A stretch of 34,540 nucleotides of DNA from Acidobacteriota bacterium (GTDB taxonomy: Bacteria > Acidobacteriota > Terriglobia > Terriglobales > SCQP01), in NCBI GenBank assembly GCA_027314025.1, contig DAHVCP010000007.1, positions 1 to 34,540 of the forward strand, read 5' to 3'. Below are positions 24,407-32,382 of this stretch, piece by piece. The stretch's first letter is position 1. Each line of letters opens with the position of its first letter. The translations under genes and the position numbers were made by a program. Under the pieces are notes generated by a model. That model ran no database searches and was not told the DNA's origin. It worked only from the letters and a program-made list of their open reading frames with translations.

Positions 24407-25787
24407 GCGCGCCCAGCTCTCCCGGCGCCGGCGGCGCGTCGGAAGCGGGCCGGGCCTGATATTCCTTGAGCTTGTTCTGCAAGGTTTTGAGGCTGATGCC
24501 GAGCTTCTCCGCGGCGCGCGTTTTGTTATTGCGCTCCGCCTCGAGGGTGCGCAGGATCAGCAGCCGTTCCGCATCGGCCACGGTCGCCCCCAGCGGGATG
24601 CGGACGCTGTGCGCATCAACCACCAACGGAGATTTCGCCCGGGCGAAGCCGGGCGGCAGGTGGCGTGGTTCCAAGCTGGCCCCCTCGCAGACGATCAGCG
24701 CGCGCTCCAGCGTGTTGCGCAGCTCCCGGACGTTGCCCGGCCAGCTATGGCGCGCCAGCACCGCCAGCATCTCCGGCGAGAAGCCCTGCACCCGGCGGCC
24801 GTGGCGGGAGTTGAGCCGTCGCACCCAGCTCGCCGCCAGCGCCGGCAAATCCTCCAAATGGTCGCGCAATGGAGGCAGGTGGAGCTGGAAGACGTTCAGG
24901 CGGTAGTACAGATCGCTGCGCAACTGGCCGGACGCCACGGCCTGTTCCGGATCCTTATTGGTGGCGGCCAGCACCCGCACATTGACCGGCAACTCCGCCT
25001 TGCTGCCCAGGCGGCGCAGCCGCCGTTCCTCCAAGACGCGCAGCAGCTTGGCTTGGGTGGGCAGCGGCATCTCCCCGATTTCATCCAGCAAGAGGGTGCC
25101 GCCTTCGGCCAGCTCGAAGCAGCCGGCGCGCCGCTCGACGGCGCCGGTGAACGCGCCGCGCTCATGCCCGAACAACTCGCTCTCCATCAGGCTTTCCGGT
25201 ATCGCCGCGCAGTTGACGGCGATAAACGTGCGTTCCCGCCGGGGCCCCTGCTGGTGAATCAGCCGGGCCACGACCTCCTTGCCGGTGCCGCTTTCTCCGG
25301 TGATCAGGACGCTGGCGGTGGTGGGCCCAACCTGGCGGATCACTTGGCGAATTTCCCGCACCGGAAGTGAGTCGCCAATGAACTCCCACTCCTCCCCCTC
25401 GCCGCCGTCCTTCTTCACCGGCGGCGCCAAGGCCAGGTCCGCCAGACGCTGTTTCAGATCGTCGCCGCGAATGGGCTTCTCGATGTAATCGTTGGCGTGC
25501 AGGCGAAGACATTCCACCACGGCTTCCTTCGAGCCTTGACCGGTGAGCACCAGCACCGGCAACTCGCTCCAATCCTGCCGCAGCCGCCGCAACAGCTCCA
25601 ATCCATCCATGCGCGGCATGCGGATATCGGTGATCACGGCGTCGGGAGCCGCGGCCGCAACCCGCTCCAACGCCTGCTGGCCATCGGCGGCGCTGTCCAC
25701 GGCATACCCCCATGCCGACAGCAATTCCGTGAGGCCCTGGCGTTCATTGGCCTCGTCATCCACCACCAATACCCTCGCCTTGGTCAT
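24396..25787 (-). CDS. NtrC-family sigma54-dependent response regulator
   Basis: A 463-residue regulator. The receiver has D54 (VITDIRMP), T82 and K104. The AAA+ domain shows Walker A GESGTGKE (164-171), GAFTGA for sigma54 contact (211-216) and Walker B TLLLDEIGE (231-239). A Fis-type helix-turn-helix (NNKTRAAEKLGISLKTLQNK) ends the chain. All functional residues are present. Translation starts at ATG 25787; an in-frame TTG lies two codons upstream. It is first in a four-gene unit with its kinase, an envelope protein and a patatin phospholipase. No sigma54 promoter consensus was found in the gap upstream. Confidence 0.95.
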   Translation of the reverse strand: MTKARVLVVDDEANERQGLTELLSAWGYAVDSAADGQQALERVAAAAPDAVITDIRMPRMDGLELLRRLRQDWSELPVLVLTGQGSKEAVVECLRLHANDYIEKPIRGDDLKQRLADLALAPPVKKDGGEGEEWEFIGDSLPVREIRQVIRQVGPTTASVLITGESGTGKEVVARLIHQQGPRRERTFIAVNCAAIPESLMESELFGHERGAFTGAVERRAGCFELAEGGTLLLDEIGEMPLPTQAKLLRVLEERRLRRLGSKAELPVNVRVLAATNKDPEQAVASGQLRSDLYYRLNVFQLHLPPLRDHLEDLPALAASWVRRLNSRHGRRVQGFSPEMLAVLARHSWPGNVRELRNTLERALIVCEGASLEPRHLPPGFARAKSPLVVDAHSVRIPLGATVADAERLLILRTLEAERNNKTRAAEKLGISLKTLQNKLKEYQARPASDAPPAPGELGAHGG

Positions 25788-26131
25788 AGCCAAACTCTAC
25801 TACGCCCCTTTGCTCCGCGCCGTTCTCCCGTCCCGGCCACGGCGACGCCACCGCCGACTCCTATCTGCCGGAGGCGATGCCCGCACCGACCCCCTCGGCG
25901 CCGCCGGCTTTCCCGCTCCCCCCAGCGGGACGCGCCGCTCCACCGGTGCCGAATAGGGACTGCTCTTCCCAGTTTGACACCGGCGCGGCCACGCGCGGCG
26001 GACCACGCACCGGTCGCATCCTCTTAACTGCCCCCGCGCCATGGGCTTCCGCCGTCCCCCCCCCAGCGGGCAGGTTTGGTCCGCCGGCTGCATCCAAGAG
26101 CGGTGCAGATTCACTTACAGGAGAACGAAGC
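25788..26131. promoter_or_regulatory. divergent promoter region between two NtrC-type regulator genes
   Basis: A 344-bp gap. A TTTGACA sequence at about 25973-25979 could serve as a -35 for the plus-strand gene but no -10 lies at the right distance. Two copies of CCCCCCAGCGGG (about 25919 and 26060) are present. No -24/-12 (TGGC-N9-TGCA-type) element was recognised on either strand. The plus-strand gene has a good ribosome site (CAGGAGAACGAAGC). Confidence 0.4.
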
Positions 26132-27481
26132 ATGTCCGAAATTCCTCAGGTAGTCATTGCCGATCCTGACGCCGTGGTCCGGGAAGTAAGTATCGGCTGG
26201 ACACAGAGCATCGGTTTCGATGCCACCGGCTGCGCCAGCGCGGAGGATTTATTGGCAGGGCTGAGCCGGAACCCTCCCGACGTATTGGTGCTGGATACGC
26301 AGCTTCCGGGCCCGCCCACCACGGAACTCCTGGCCCGGGTGTTGCAATTGCAACCGGGGTTGCCCGTCATCGTGACTTCCTCGCAAGGCTCGGTGGGCGC
26401 GGCGGTGGCCACGATCAAGCACGGCGCCGCCGAATATTTCACCAAGCCGTTTGACGGCGAGGAGCTCAAAGTGCTGTTGCAGACGCTGGCGCAGCGCCGC
26501 CGCGTCGGCCACGCGGCGCGGCCGGCGCGCGCCGCCGCACCGCCGTTTAGCAACGGCCTGGTGGGCGTATCCGAGCCGATGCAGGGGGTCTTCCGGCTGA
26601 TCAGCAAGGTGGCGCGCAATCGCTACCCGGTGCTGATCTTGGGTGAAAGCGGCACCGGCAAGGAGGTGGTGGCGCGCGCCATTCATTACACCGGACCGGA
26701 GCGGGACCGGCCGTTTATTCCCGTGGACTGCGGGGCGCTGGTGCCGTCGCTGATCGAAAGCGAGCTGTTTGGCCACGTCAAGGGCGCCTTCACGGGCGCG
26801 CAGGCCAATCGCACCGGGCTGCTGGAAGTGGCGCAGGATGGCACGGTGTTTCTCGACGAGATCGCGGAGCTGCCGCTGGATCTGCAAATCAAGCTGCTGC
26901 GCGCGATTCAAGAGCGGGAAATCCGCCCCGTCGGCGGCTCCCGCCGGGTACGCATGGAGGCGCGCATCATCGCCGCCACGAACCGGGATCTCAGCCAAGC
27001 CGTGGCGGATGGCAGCTTCCGCAAGGATCTTTACTTCCGCCTCAACGTCATCAGCATCAAGCTGCCGCCGCTACGCGAGCGCCCCGACGACATACCGGAG
27101 TTGGTGGAGTATTTTCTGGGCAAGTTCCGCTCCGCCTCGCAGCGCAAGCGCTTTTCCGATGCGGCCATTGAGCTGTTGCGCAGCTATGACTGGCCCGGCA
27201 ACGTTCGCGAATTGGAGAACTGCATCGAGCGCACCCTGGCGCTGAGTTCCGGGCCGCTGATGAACATCGCCGACCTGCCCTCGCCCGTGCGGCGCCAAGG
27301 CCCCATCCCGCCCGCGGCCGACCATGGCATCCGTCCCATGGCCGTGGTGGAACGGGAAGCGATCGAGCGGGCCTTGGTCCAGACCCGCGACGACAAGATT
27401 CTGGCGGCGAAAAAGCTCGGCATCGGCAAGACCACTTTGTACCGCAAGTTGAAGGAATATCGCAGCCCCGTCGGAGCCTAG
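26132..27481 (+). CDS. second NtrC-family sigma54-dependent regulator
   Basis: A 449-residue protein from ATG 26132, with an AGGAG ribosome site; the frame is open 85 codons further upstream but without coding character. The receiver has D55 in [11 protein letters not shown] and K105 in FTKPFDG; its acidic pocket reads ADPD rather than the common DD pair. The AAA+ domain carries GESGTGKE (171-178), GAFTGA (218-223) and Walker [11 protein letters not shown]-terminal Fis-type helix-turn-helix ([22 protein letters not shown]) follows. It is divergent from the other NtrC-type operon and has no kinase of its own nearby, only a gene for a kinase-like fragment directly downstream. Confidence 0.95.
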   Translation: MSEIPQVVIADPDAVVREVSIGWTQSIGFDATGCASAEDLLAGLSRNPPDVLVLDTQLPGPPTTELLARVLQLQPGLPVIVTSSQGSVGAAVATIKHGAAEYFTKPFDGEELKVLLQTLAQRRRVGHAARPARAAAPPFSNGLVGVSEPMQGVFRLISKVARNRYPVLILGESGTGKEVVARAIHYTGPERDRPFIPVDCGALVPSLIESELFGHVKGAFTGAQANRTGLLEVAQDGTVFLDEIAELPLDLQIKLLRAIQEREIRPVGGSRRVRMEARIIAATNRDLSQAVADGSFRKDLYFRLNVISIKLPPLRERPDDIPELVEYFLGKFRSASQRKRFSDAAIELLRSYDWPGNVRELENCIERTLALSSGPLMNIADLPSPVRRQGPIPPAADHGIRPMAVVEREAIERALVQTRDDKILAAKKLGIGKTTLYRKLKEYRSPVGA

Positions 27482-27571
27482 GTGGCTGGTCGGCGATGGG
27501 AGCCCGTGCGGCGGCAAAACCATCATTTGGGCGGCGAATTGGGATGGGAGTGGGTTCGATTGGGAGATCGT

Positions 27572-28126
27572 ATGGTGCATTACGTTTTTCTGCTCACCGG
27601 GGACGAACTGCAACGGGCGCGCGTGGGCGCGGCGGCCGAACGCTTGGCGGCGGAGTGCCGCGTGACGGCCGGCGCCGTGCCGCCGCAGGCCGGACAATAC
27701 GAATTGTTGTTGCTGGACGATCGCCTGTGGGAAAGCCTGCCGCCAGCGGCGGCACCGCCTCACCCGCGGATCATTTTGCTGGCTAGCGGCCCCAGCCCGC
27801 TCCCGGAGGCGATGCAGCCGGGCGTGGTGGACGTCATCCCCCGCACCGCGAGCAAGGCGCAGATCCAATTGGTGTTACGGCAGCAGTTGGGCATCTTGAA
27901 ATTGCTCCGCCTGCGGGGACGGCTGGACCAGGACGCCGGCGCGCCGCTGCCCTCCCACGCCGCCGCCGACATCAATAACCCGCTCACGGGGATTTTGGGC
28001 CACGCGGAACTCGCCCTAGCGAGCCGCGGCCGGATGCCGGCCGAGGTGCGGCAGCGGTTGGAGTCGGTGCGGCAACTGGCGGGGGAAATTCGAGAGGCGT
28101 TGGCGGCCCAGCGGCGGGTGGCTTAA
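27572..28126 (+). CDS. HisKA-like protein without phospho-acceptor His or ATPase domain
   Basis: A 184-residue protein from ATG 27572, with TTGGGAG six bases upstream; a GTG at 27482 just after the regulator stop is a possible earlier start. Residues 1-110 look like a degenerate receiver (VFLLTGDEL, LLLLDDRLWE, PRIILLASG, VVDVIPR). Residues 125-180 match the HisKA dimerisation helix, with AADINNPLTGILGHAELAL where kinases have HE-x-NNPLTG. The position of the phospho-accepting His is Ala132, and there is no ATPase domain. It probably dimerises with or binds other signalling proteins rather than acting as a kinase. Its location 3' of the second sigma54 regulator suggests a modulator of that protein. 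Confidence 0.75.
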   Translation: MVHYVFLLTGDELQRARVGAAAERLAAECRVTAGAVPPQAGQYELLLLDDRLWESLPPAAAPPHPRIILLASGPSPLPEAMQPGVVDVIPRTASKAQIQLVLRQQLGILKLLRLRGRLDQDAGAPLPSHAAADINNPLTGILGHAELALASRGRMPAEVRQRLESVRQLAGEIREALAAQRRVA

Positions 28127-28212
28127 GATTTGCCACTTTCGCGTTTGTAGCGCATCTTGGCTAGGAGGCTCCGCTTTGGCGCGGCGCCAGAATCACCTAA
28201 GGAGACGAACCA

Positions 28213-28533
28213 ATGCGGACTCGCTTAATCACAACGGTATTTGCGGCCTTGATGGCCCTGCCGCTGGCCCTGTGGGCGGCGCCCAAGGCCTATGTCGGCA
28301 CGGTGACGGACACGCACTGCGGCCTGCATCATCCCAAGGGAGCCAATCCCACCAGCTGCACCCGCGGCTGCATAAAGATGGGCGCCCATTATGCGCTCGC
28401 CGTCGGCACGCACGTGTATCAGCTCGATGGCCACACCAAGGCCCTGTATCGCCTGGCGGGCGAGAAGGTCACGGTCCGGGGCACGATGAGCCACGGCCAA
28501 ATCCACGTCGCCAGCGTGCGCGCGGACCGCTAG
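28213..28533 (+). CDS. small secreted hypothetical protein
   Basis: A 106-residue protein. AAGGAG lies 9 bases before the ATG. It has a signal peptide (TTVFAALMALPLALWAAPKA) and a compact beta-rich domain with three cysteines in DTHCGLHH, TSCTRGCIKMG, then YALAVGTHVYQLDG and EKVTVRGTMSHGQIHVASV. This pattern (GxVxDxxCGxxH, SCTxxCxxxG, KVTVxGT) recurs in secreted small proteins I recall from Acidobacteriota, often annotated only as hypothetical. The Cys/His arrangement could bind a metal, but this is speculative. Confidence 0.82.
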   Translation: MRTRLITTVFAALMALPLALWAAPKAYVGTVTDTHCGLHHPKGANPTSCTRGCIKMGAHYALAVGTHVYQLDGHTKALYRLAGEKVTVRGTMSHGQIHVASVRADR

Positions 28534-28551
28534 CCGCTCGCAGCCGGTATT

Positions 28552-28577
28552 GCGGGGCGCGGCTCGTTGCGCCCCGC
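28552..28577 (+). terminator. GC-rich hairpin after small secreted protein gene
   Basis: GCGGGGCGC and GCGCCCCGC form a perfect 9-bp stem with an 8-base loop, 18 bases after the stop codon. The downstream flank GCATTCTTCC has no real T-tract. A strong 3'-end hairpin, probably a terminator in this GC-rich genome. Confidence 0.55.
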
Positions 28578-28711
28578 GCATTCTTCCGCCGCCTGCCCTC
28601 CGCCCGCTGTTCCCTCGCTTCCCTTCGCCCTCCGCGCCGTACCGCTGTTCCCGCCTCACCCGCTCTCCGTCCGACGCTTTCCTCCCCGCCGCGCCTCATG
28701 CCGCGGCGACA

Positions 28712-28886
28712 TTGCTAGGCGCGGGCCCCGGCCTCGCTTTGCTTGGCGCGCACCCCTGCCCCGCTTTGACTGGCGCGGGCCCCAGCCCGCTTTGACTGGC
28801 GCGGCGCAACCCCGCATGCCCGGCCCGGCGGTTGCTGGGCGCGAGGCGCTGCCCGGTGGTTGCTGGGCGCCCCGCGCGGCGCCGCT
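28712..28886 (+). repeat. degenerate tandem array of about 27-bp units
   Basis: Six consecutive units begin TTG(C/A)(T/C)(A/T/G)GGCGCG: at 28712, 28739, 28766, 28792, 28832 and 28860, with lengths 27, 27, 26, 40, 28 and 27. Several continue GGCCCC(A/G)GCC-CGCT. Units 2 and 3 are closest to the element at 31484 (TTGGCGCGGGCCCCAGCCCC). It is the expanded form of the first block of the dispersed composite repeat. Confidence 0.65.
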
Positions 28887-28935
28887 TGCGCGTCGCTGGG
28901 ACCCCGCCGAATCGCTTGCTCGGGCGAGCCGCGGC

Positions 28936-29025
28936 GTTCTTCTCCGCGCCGGGAGCGCACAGAGAGTTTTCCCTGCTTCCCGCGCCGGCCTTGCTCTCGG
29001 CACAAAAGGCCCGGCCCCCGCGGAC
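28936..29025 (+). repeat. dispersed composite GC-rich repeat, copy 2
   Basis: It follows the tandem array. The blocks are TTCTTCTCCGCGCCGGGAG, then TTCCCGCGCCGGCCTTGCTC, then CACAAAAGGCCCGGCCCCCG, in the same order and spacing as copies at 16398, 29962 and 31665. The rest of the gap (29026-29272) has a TTGACA at 29206-29211 upstream of the XRE gene but no convincing -10, and otherwise nothing recognised. Confidence 0.6.
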
Positions 29026-29272
29026 GGCAACACCGTTATGTCGCCGCGAAGATCGCGCCAAAAGACGGCATGGCGTCCCGGTATTTTTCGGATACCTGTA
29101 CCCAGGGACGTATTGCTTTTTGACAATTTTCGGCAAGATAGGGCCAGTTCAGGTAGTTTCTCCGGCAGTCATAGGGAAATTCCCGGAGTGAGCGGGAGGA
29201 AATGCTTGACAAGAATGAATTGAAAAAGAGAGAGTAGGAGTCGCCGGACGCTCTGGCCCTCCGCCCCGGCAC

Positions 29273-29845
29273 ATGGAAGTTCAAACCAGCAGTACCACGC
29301 CCACCACCGAAGCCCGCGAGGTGCTTCGCTGCTCGCACTGCAACCTCGTCCAGTTTCGCACGCACAATAACCTTTGCCGCCGCTGCTGGGCGGCGCTGGA
29401 CGTGCCCTCCCTGCCGCAGCCGGCGCAGGACCTCCCCAGCTACGCTCCCGAAGAAGAAGATCTGCCCGACGTGGCGGGCGCCATCCGCGCCATGCGCCGG
29501 CGGTTTGGCATCAGCCAGCGCGAATTGGCGCTGCGGATGCGCGTCCCGCGGACCTACGTCAGCAAGATCGAAAACGACAAAGCCACGCCCACGATCGCTT
29601 CCCTGGAACGGCTGGCCGACGCCATGGCCACCAGCGTCGCCGACCTGCTGACCTGCACCGGGAACGGCGAGGCCGGATTGACGCCGGCCAAGCCCTCGCG
29701 GCTGGGCCCGAGGGAACTCCGCGATTTGCTCGGCGACAGCTTCGTCCAGCAGGTGGCGCCGATGGTTTCCCACCTGGGACTGGCGCAGATGAACCGCGTG
29801 CTGGTGCAGCTCCGCACCATGGCCGCCGCCCGCGCCCGCCATTAG
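29273..29845 (+). CDS. zinc-ribbon XRE-family transcriptional regulator
   Basis: A 190-residue protein. Residues 20-38 form a zinc ribbon (CSHC-x11-CRRC). Residues about 68-125 form an XRE/Cro-type helix-turn-helix (AIRAMRRRFGISQRELALRM, VPRTYVSKIENDKATPTIAS) followed by LERLADAMATSVADLL. A helical C-terminal segment (130-186) follows. The gene is probably monocistronic. No clear Shine-Dalgarno sequence precedes the ATG at 29273. Upstream bases 29200-29240 are AT-rich compared with surroundings and probably hold the promoter. The ribbon-plus-XRE arrangement occurs in several Acidobacteriota, as I recall; targets unknown. Confidence 0.88.
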   Translation: MEVQTSSTTPTTEAREVLRCSHCNLVQFRTHNNLCRRCWAALDVPSLPQPAQDLPSYAPEEEDLPDVAGAIRAMRRRFGISQRELALRMRVPRTYVSKIENDKATPTIASLERLADAMATSVADLLTCTGNGEAGLTPAKPSRLGPRELRDLLGDSFVQQVAPMVSHLGLAQMNRVLVQLRTMAAARARH

Positions 29846-29894
29846 CGGCGGGCACGCCCGCACGCGCCGGTTGCTGAATTGGTGCTGGATCGGC

Positions 29895-29911
29895 GCGGGG
29901 CGCTGCCCCGC
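29895..29911 (+). terminator. GC-rich hairpin after XRE gene
   Basis: GCGGGGC and GCCCCGC form a 7-bp stem with a GCT loop, about 50 bases after the XRE stop. It is preceded by GGATCGGCGCGGGG, which also begins the dispersed repeat at 14861 and resembles 16398, so it may be the first block of repeat copy 3. Confidence 0.45.
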
Positions 29912-29961
29912 TCACGCGGAACCGGAGCCGCGCCGCTTCTCTTGCCCCGCCCGCCGCACCA

Positions 29962-30053
29962 CTCTTCTCCGCGCCTTGGAGGTGTGGGAGTGTGGCGACC
30001 TTTCCGCGCGTGCCGTGCGCCCCGGGCAACGGGCGCGGCCCCCGCGAGCCGCG
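29962..30053 (+). repeat. dispersed composite GC-rich repeat, copy 3
   Basis: CTCTTCTCCGCGCCTTGGAG is followed by GGCGACCTTTCCGCGCG and by CGGGCGCGGCCCCCGCGAG, the same block order as the copies at 16398, 28936 and 31665. It fills the gap between the XRE gene and the convergent LemA gene, ending 2 bases before the LemA stop, so it may form the LemA 3' end. Confidence 0.6.
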
Positions 30054-30055
30054 GA

Positions 30056-30697
30056 TTAGTGGCTGAAGTTGACCATCGGCGCCTTGCGCTGCGCGGCGCT
30101 GACCGCGTGGAAGTAATTCTGGTTGTAGCGCATGCCGGAAGCGCTGGCGATGAAGTTGTTGGGGAACGTGGAAACGTACGTGTCGTAGGCTTGCACCGCC
30201 TGATCGTACTTGCGGCGTTCGATGGCGATGCGGTTTTCCGTTCCCGCCAGCTCATCTTGCAGGGCCATGAAATTCCGGTTGCTGCGCAAATTGGGGTAGT
30301 TCTCGACATCCACCAGCAGCCGGCCGACGGCGCCGCCGAGGGCGTCGTTAGCGGTGATCTCCTGGCCCGGGGTTTGCGCTCCGCCCAGGGCGGCGCGGGC
30401 CTTGGTGATCTCGCCAATGACTTTGGTTTCATGGTGGGCGAAGCCTTGCACCGTGGCGACCAGATTGGGAATCAGGTCGGCGCGGCGGCGAATGACGACG
30501 TCCACCTGGGCCCAATGCTGCTTGACGTTCTCCCGCAGGGCGACCATATGGTTGTAGCGGCTGGTATAGCTGGCGGCGCTGGCGAACAGCACCACCAGGA
30601 TGACGATCAGCACGATCAGCCAGGGGCGGGCCGCGCCGCGCTCATGGCGGCTCAAGCCGGGGAAGGCAGCGGGGTGGGACGGGTTAGGAAAGCTCAT
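30056..30697 (-). CDS. LemA family membrane protein
   Basis: A 213-residue protein. ATG 30697 overlaps the upstream stop (ATGA), indicating translational coupling. One transmembrane helix (about 25-45, PWLIVLIVILVVLFASAAS) is followed by the LemA helical domain: LRENVKQHWAQVDVVIRRRA, DLIPNLVATVQGFAHHE, and near the end VSTFPNNFIASASGM. The family is a membrane-anchored, outward helical bundle of unknown molecular role. The usual TPM-domain partner gene is not present here. Confidence 0.92.
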   Translation of the reverse strand: MSFPNPSHPAAFPGLSRHERGAARPWLIVLIVILVVLFASAASYTSRYNHMVALRENVKQHWAQVDVVIRRRADLIPNLVATVQGFAHHETKVIGEITKARAALGGAQTPGQEITANDALGGAVGRLLVDVENYPNLRSNRNFMALQDELAGTENRIAIERRKYDQAVQAYDTYVSTFPNNFIASASGMRYNQNYFHAVSAAQRKAPMVNFSH

Positions 30698-31428
30698 GCG
30701 GTCTCCAATTGCCGCTCCACGCTCTGGATGGCATCCAGATAGGCGGCGAAAATCGGTTGTAGCTGGGCGCGGTCCTTGGGGAGTTCGCCGCCGCCGTGGC
30801 GCGCGCGCAGAATTCGCAGCCACGGTTCCGGGGCGAAGCCGAAGCGGCGGGCGGCGGCGGCGGCGACCTCCTCCTTCTCCATCACCAAGGGCTCGCCCAA
30901 GGCGGCCAAGGCATGGCGGAACAACGTGACGAACGTGCCGCTGGATTCCATAATGAGGCGGCGCAGGGACTTGCCGTCCTGCGCCAGCGGATAACGGCCG
31001 CGCAGGCGCATCAACTGCGCCCGCAGGTCGTGCTCCACCTGCTGGCGATGCTCGCGGGGAAAGCTGCCGACCGAGGCAAAAAAATCCTCGCCCGCCAGCA
31101 CCTGGCGATGGTGCTGAAGATCGAGATATTCGATCGGGAAAACGTCGGCGGCGTCGCGCGCTTCGTCGCGGGATAAAACGGCAATCGGCTTATGTCCCTG
31201 GCGCTGCCACCAACGCAAGGCGTCGGCGCCGGCCGCCAATCGCTCGGCCGAGACTTGGTCCAGCACGCAGAGCAGGTTGACGTCGGAGGCGGGGCCGTGA
31301 TGCCGGCCGGCATTGCCCTCGGCGCGCGAACCGTAAAGAGTAAGGGAAACTAGCGCCGGGCCGTAGACGGCCTGGAGCCACTCCGTAATCCGGGCCAAGG
31401 CGGCGCCGGGGTCCTTGCGACCGGGCAT
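30694..31428 (-). CDS. nucleotidyltransferase-domain protein
   Basis: A 244-residue protein from ATG 31428. The N-terminal nucleotidyltransferase fold shows LTLYGSRAEGNAG (G33-S34 motif) and ASDVNLLCVLD (D49, with Asn at the second metal position where Asp is usual; D57 may be the third carboxylate). A helical C-terminal domain (about 120-244) may bind the substrate, as in aminoglycoside or minimal nucleotidyltransferases. Overlap of its stop with the LemA start implies joint expression. Substrate unknown. The frame runs much further upstream, but through repeat DNA without coding character. Confidence 0.82.
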   Translation of the reverse strand: MPGRKDPGAALARITEWLQAVYGPALVSLTLYGSRAEGNAGRHHGPASDVNLLCVLDQVSAERLAAGADALRWWQRQGHKPIAVLSRDEARDAADVFPIEYLDLQHHRQVLAGEDFFASVGSFPREHRQQVEHDLRAQLMRLRGRYPLAQDGKSLRRLIMESSGTFVTLFRHALAALGEPLVMEKEEVAAAAARRFGFAPEPWLRILRARHGGGELPKDRAQLQPIFAAYLDAIQSVERQLETA

Positions 31429-31483
31429 GACTATAGGATACGGGAGATTGGCCGCAAGTACCTGGCCCCCGGCGGACTCCATT

Positions 31484-31759
31484 GCTTGGCGCGGGCCCCA
31501 GCCCCGCCTTCGGCGGGGCGTCCCGCTTACGCGCCGGCTGGGCCGGGGACCCCAGCCCGCCCCAGCCCAGCCGACGCGTCGCTCCACCCCAAAGCGCACC
31601 GCTGCGCGTTGGGGGCCCCGGCTTTGGGGGCCGCGCCGCGTCGCTTGCCGGGGGCGGGCCGCAGCGATTGCCAACGCGCCTGCGGCGCGCGGAATTTCGC
31701 GGCCTTTCCGCGCCTGGTTTGCTCCCCGAGCAAAAGGCGCGGCCCCCGCGAGCGGCGGG
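31484..31759 (+). repeat. dispersed composite GC-rich repeat, copy 4
   Basis: It starts with TTGGCGCGGGCCCCAGCCCC, includes a strong hairpin (GCCCCGCC-TTC-GGCGGGGC near 31503-31521), and ends with the core TTTCGCGGCCTTTCCGCGCC (31695-31714), then GAGCAAAAGGCGCGGCCCCC. This is the best-preserved copy of the core. It fills most of the gap between the nucleotidyltransferase gene and the DUF6632-like gene; 31760-31890 holds only the ribosome site of the latter. Confidence 0.65.
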
Positions 31760-31890
31760 CTAAATCGGAGCCCTCCACGCTGCCCGCCGGCGTCGCGCTT
31801 CCCCGCCCTGCCCCTGGGCGGGATGAAAGTGAAATCCCAAGGCCCGCAAATCCGTATGCACTGACGGCATGGAAAATGCCGGAGGTGCTG

Positions 31891-32280
31891 ATGCGCGAAC
31901 GCGCGTTGCGGGTCTGGTGGGTGTTGGTTGGCCTCTTCTTCGCCGGCGTGGCGGGCTTTTATGGGCTCGTCGGCGACTTGTGGCACGCGGCGTGGCGGCT
32001 GCCGGGCCACAATGAGGTCACGGCCATGTTCGCCAGCGTTTATCTCACGCTCGGCATTTTCTTGCTGCTGGCGGCCCGGAAGCCGGCGCCATACCGCGTA
32101 TTGATTGCTTTCGCCGCCTGGTCGAGCCTGGCGCATGCGGCGGTGATGGCGGTGCAGGCGGCGCAGGCCGCCGGCCACTCACGCGGGGATTTTGTTGGCG
32201 CCACGGCGCTTTTCGCCGTGATCGGCGCGGTGCTCCTATTGCTGGAGCCAAAAGGGGCGACGGCAATCGCGGCAAGCTAG
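31891..32280 (+). CDS. four-helix membrane protein, DUF6632-like
   Basis: A 129-residue protein from ATG 31891, with GGAGG five bases upstream; an ATG at 31876 is in frame. Four hydrophobic segments are seen (VWWVLVGLFFAGVAGFYGLV, MFASVYLTLGIFLLLAA, VLIAFAAWSSLAHAAVMAVQ, FVGATALFAVIGAVLLLL). LGIFLLLAARKP and FAAWSSLAHAAVMAVQA match what I recall of DUF6632. Function unknown. No operon partner. Confidence 0.82.
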   Translation: MRERALRVWWVLVGLFFAGVAGFYGLVGDLWHAAWRLPGHNEVTAMFASVYLTLGIFLLLAARKPAPYRVLIAFAAWSSLAHAAVMAVQAAQAAGHSRGDFVGATALFAVIGAVLLLLEPKGATAIAAS

Positions 32281-32382
32281 GCGCTCAGGGGCGGCGACCG
32301 GCAGCGCGGAAGCGAATGGAGCGCCGGCAGGCGGCCCGCCCGCGCCCGAGCGGGCCCCGGCGGGTACCGCATGGCAGGCAAC

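Noticed and set aside
25788-26131. Search for a sigma54 (-24/-12) promoter between the two NtrC-type genes
   Set aside because: No TGGC and TGC pair at the right spacing on either strand.
28567-29223. 218-codon ORF downstream of the small secreted protein gene
   Set aside because: It consists of the tandem array and repeat copy 2. The similar peptide text seen at 31482-31763 reflects DNA repeat similarity, not a protein family.
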